Below are positions 62,522-64,000 of a stretch of DNA of 64,000 nucleotides, piece by piece (position 1 is the first letter of the stretch; the number at the start of each line of letters is the position of its first letter). The notes below the pieces were generated by a model that made no database searches, was not told the DNA's origin, and was given only the letters and a program-made list of their open reading frames with translations. The translations under genes were made by a program, and so were the position numbers. The stretch comes from Neptunitalea chrysea (lineage in GTDB: Bacteria; Bacteroidota; Bacteroidia; Flavobacteriales; Flavobacteriaceae). The stretch spans positions 1-64,000 of the forward strand of contig NZ_BRVP01000012.1 in NCBI RefSeq assembly GCF_027924145.1, given 5' to 3'.

Positions 62522-63709
62522 CTACGCTAAAATAGCAGCAATACCAGGTAATTTTTTACCTTCTAAGCTTTCTAACATAGCTCCACCACCTGTAGAAACA
62601 TAGCTTACTTTATCTTCAAAGCCAAACTGTTTTACAGCCGCTACAGAGTCACCACCACCTACAAGAGAGAACGCTCCGTTTTTAGTAGACTCATCTATAA
62701 AGTTACCTACAGAAATAGTACCTTTTGCAAATGTTTCCATTTCAAAAACACCAACAGGACCATTCCATAAAATAGTTTTAGATTCTAAAATTACTTTCTT
62801 GAAAATTTCAAGAGTTTCAGGACCTGCATCTAAACCTTCCCATCCGTCAGGAATAGCATTTACAGGAGTAACTTGCGTATTAGCATCTTTTTTAAAGTCA
62901 TCTGCAGCAATTACATCTACTGGTAAGTATATCTTAACACCTTTTGCTTCTGCCTGTTTTAGAATATCTAAAGCAAGTTCTTTCTTATCATCTTCACAAA
63001 TAGAATTACCAACAGTACCGCCTTGAGCTTTTACAAAGGTATACGTCATACCTCCACCAATAATCAAGTTGTCTACTTTATCTAAAATGTTCTCGATAAT
63101 CGTAATTTTAGAAGACACTTTAGATCCTCCTAAGATAGCAGTAATAGGTTTTTCTCCACTTGCCATTACTTTATCGATAGCTTCAATTTCTTTTGCTAAT
63201 AAATATCCGAAACATTTAGCTTCAGGGAAAAATTTTGCAACAATTGTAGTAGATGCGTGTGCTCTGTGCGCCGTACCAAAAGCATCGTTTACATAGATGT
63301 CTCCAAATTTAGATAGCTTTTCAGAGAAAGCCTCATCTCCTTTAGTTTCCTCTCCATAAAAACGAAGATTCTCTAAAATTAAAACTTCTCCTGGTTTAAG
63401 ATCTGCAACAGCTGCTTCTACTTTTTCACCAATACAATCTTCAACAAATTTAACCTCTACACCTAAAATTTCAGAAGCTTTTGCCACAATATGTTTTAAA
63501 GAAAACTCATCCTGAAATCCTTTTGGCCTTCCTAAGTGACTCATTAAAACTACACTACCACCGTCTTCTAAAATTTTAACGATAGTTGGTTTAGCAGCCT
63601 CAATACGTGTAGTATCCGTTACATTAAATTCTGCATCTAACGGTACGTTAAAATCAACTCTTATTAATGCTTTCTTATTTTCAAAATTAAAATCATCAAT
63701 TGTTTTCAT
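62522..63709 (-). CDS. pgk: Phosphoglycerate kinase
   Basis: 395 aa. It transfers phosphate from 1,3-bisphosphoglycerate to ADP in glycolysis. [14 protein letters not shown] at the start, [10 protein letters not shown] (substrate), the nucleotide-domain [12 protein letters not shown] and the C-terminal GGGDSVAAV are all present. Length is normal. It is transcribed alone between its own -7 box and terminator. Confidence 0.98.
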   Translation of the reverse strand: MKTIDDFNFENKKALIRVDFNVPLDAEFNVTDTTRIEAAKPTIVKILEDGGSVVLMSHLGRPKGFQDEFSLKHIVAKASEILGVEVKFVEDCIGEKVEAAVADLKPGEVLILENLRFYGEETKGDEAFSEKLSKFGDIYVNDAFGTAHRAHASTTIVAKFFPEAKCFGYLLAKEIEAIDKVMASGEKPITAILGGSKVSSKITIIENILDKVDNLIIGGGMTYTFVKAQGGTVGNSICEDDKKELALDILKQAEAKGVKIYLPVDVIAADDFKKDANTQVTPVNAIPDGWEGLDAGPETLEIFKKVILESKTILWNGPVGVFEMETFAKGTISVGNFIDESTKNGAFSLVGGGDSVAAVKQFGFEDKVSYVSTGGGAMLESLEGKKLPGIAAILA

Positions 63710-63740
63710 ATTATGGATGTTATCTTGTAGTTATTTATAA

Positions 63741-63748
63741 CAAATGTA
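63741..63748 (-). promoter_or_regulatory. -7 promoter box of pgk
   Basis: TACATTTG on the minus strand, an exact consensus match, about 31 bases before the pgk ATG. Confidence 0.55.
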
Positions 63749-63816
63749 ATTAATATTAATTAGCCTTAATATGATAATCGGCATAAATTAGTAAAAACTT
63801 AATATTTGAAAACCCC

Positions 63817-63824
63817 TATCTTTG
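63817..63824 (+). promoter_or_regulatory. -7 promoter box of holB
   Basis: TATCTTTG, an exact consensus match, only three bases before the holB ATG, so a leaderless transcript is likely. Confidence 0.5.
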
Positions 63825-63827
63825 CGT

Positions 63828-64000
63828 ATGCTTTTTTCAGAAATTTTAGGACAACAACATATTAAAAATCATTTAACGGTAAGTGCCGATAGTAACAGGG
63901 TAGCTCATGCTCAATTATTTGTAGGCCCTGAAGGCTGCGGAACCTTACCTATGGCCATTGCTTATGCACAGTATTTACTATGCAAAAATGTAAGTAGTGA
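63828..64000 (+). CDS. holB: DNA polymerase III subunit delta-prime (partial, runs off the window)
   Basis: The first 57 codons are present. The N-terminus MLFSEILGQQHIKNHLTVSA, then AHAQLFVGPEGCGTLPMAIAY, is the clamp-loader AAA+ start. The P-loop-like GPEGCGTL has Thr where an ATP-binding member would have Lys, as expected for delta-prime, which does not bind ATP. The subunit helps load the sliding clamp on DNA. The gene is divergent from pgk. Confidence 0.88.
   Translation, partial: MLFSEILGQQHIKNHLTVSADSNRVAHAQLFVGPEGCGTLPMAIAYAQYLLCKNVSS

Overview
The window is chromosomal DNA from a member of the Flavobacteriaceae (phylum Bacteroidota), probably a marine one. The AT-rich sequence uses the Bacteroidota promoter core TAnnTTTG, lacks obvious Shine-Dalgarno sequences, and carries gene families largely confined to this group: DUF4292 and DUF4837 lipoproteins, DUF4254, DUF5687, DUF6427/DUF6341-like proteins, a SprE/PorW gliding and type IX secretion lipoprotein, and a split ATP synthase operon. 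I saw no tRNA, rRNA, insertion sequence, prophage or CRISPR array.

Layout. 1-4.2 kb (+): recA, a small lipoprotein, and an ECF sigma factor coupled to a membrane protein with a barrel-like C-terminus. 4.2-9.4 kb: plsC (-), a 540-base stretch with decayed coding remnants and a dispersed repeat, trpS (+), dprA (-), an HU-like/SPOR membrane protein (+) and an acyl-CoA thioesterase (+). 9.4-15.4 kb (-): an EnvC-like activator, a DUF4292 lipoprotein, a TPR protein, a sugar nucleotidyltransferase, dut and a flippase. 16.1-24.9 kb (-): SprE/PorW, bactofilin, atpZ, an AtpI-like protein and atpB-E-F-H-A-G; atpD and atpC are not here. 25-29.7 kb (-): a PadR regulator, three tandem paralogous membrane proteins (the first frameshifted), a DUF5687 permease and an ABC ATPase.

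30-35.4 kb: mixed genes, including a PaaE-like reductase, a GT9/DUF4254 pair, upp and two small membrane proteins. 35.4-50.2 kb (-): a long surface polysaccharide cluster ending in purD. It has UDP-HexNAc dehydrogenase and 4-epimerase, a flippase, a sulfotransferase, glycosyltransferases, two polymerase/ligase-like membrane proteins, an initiating sugar-phosphate transferase, and a dehydratase with an aminotransferase. 50.4-55.6 kb (-): a Wzz-like protein, a DUF6909-like protein with a nucleoside-phosphorylase-like C-terminus, a GH3-family enzyme and an M23 peptidase. 55.7-64 kb: tatA, an MFS transporter, tex, a DUF4837 lipoprotein, an MltD-like transglycosylase, pgk, and the 5' end of holB cut by the window edge.

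The genes are mostly housekeeping plus cell-surface construction. The points most worth following up are the PadR-linked tandem membrane family with its frameshifted copy and operator-like palindrome, the sigma factor paired with a trans-envelope-looking protein, the predicted sulfated uronic-acid polysaccharide, the DUF6909-like and GH3 genes, a 60-bp dispersed repeat, and several -7 boxes only 3-5 nt from their start codons, suggesting leaderless mRNAs.
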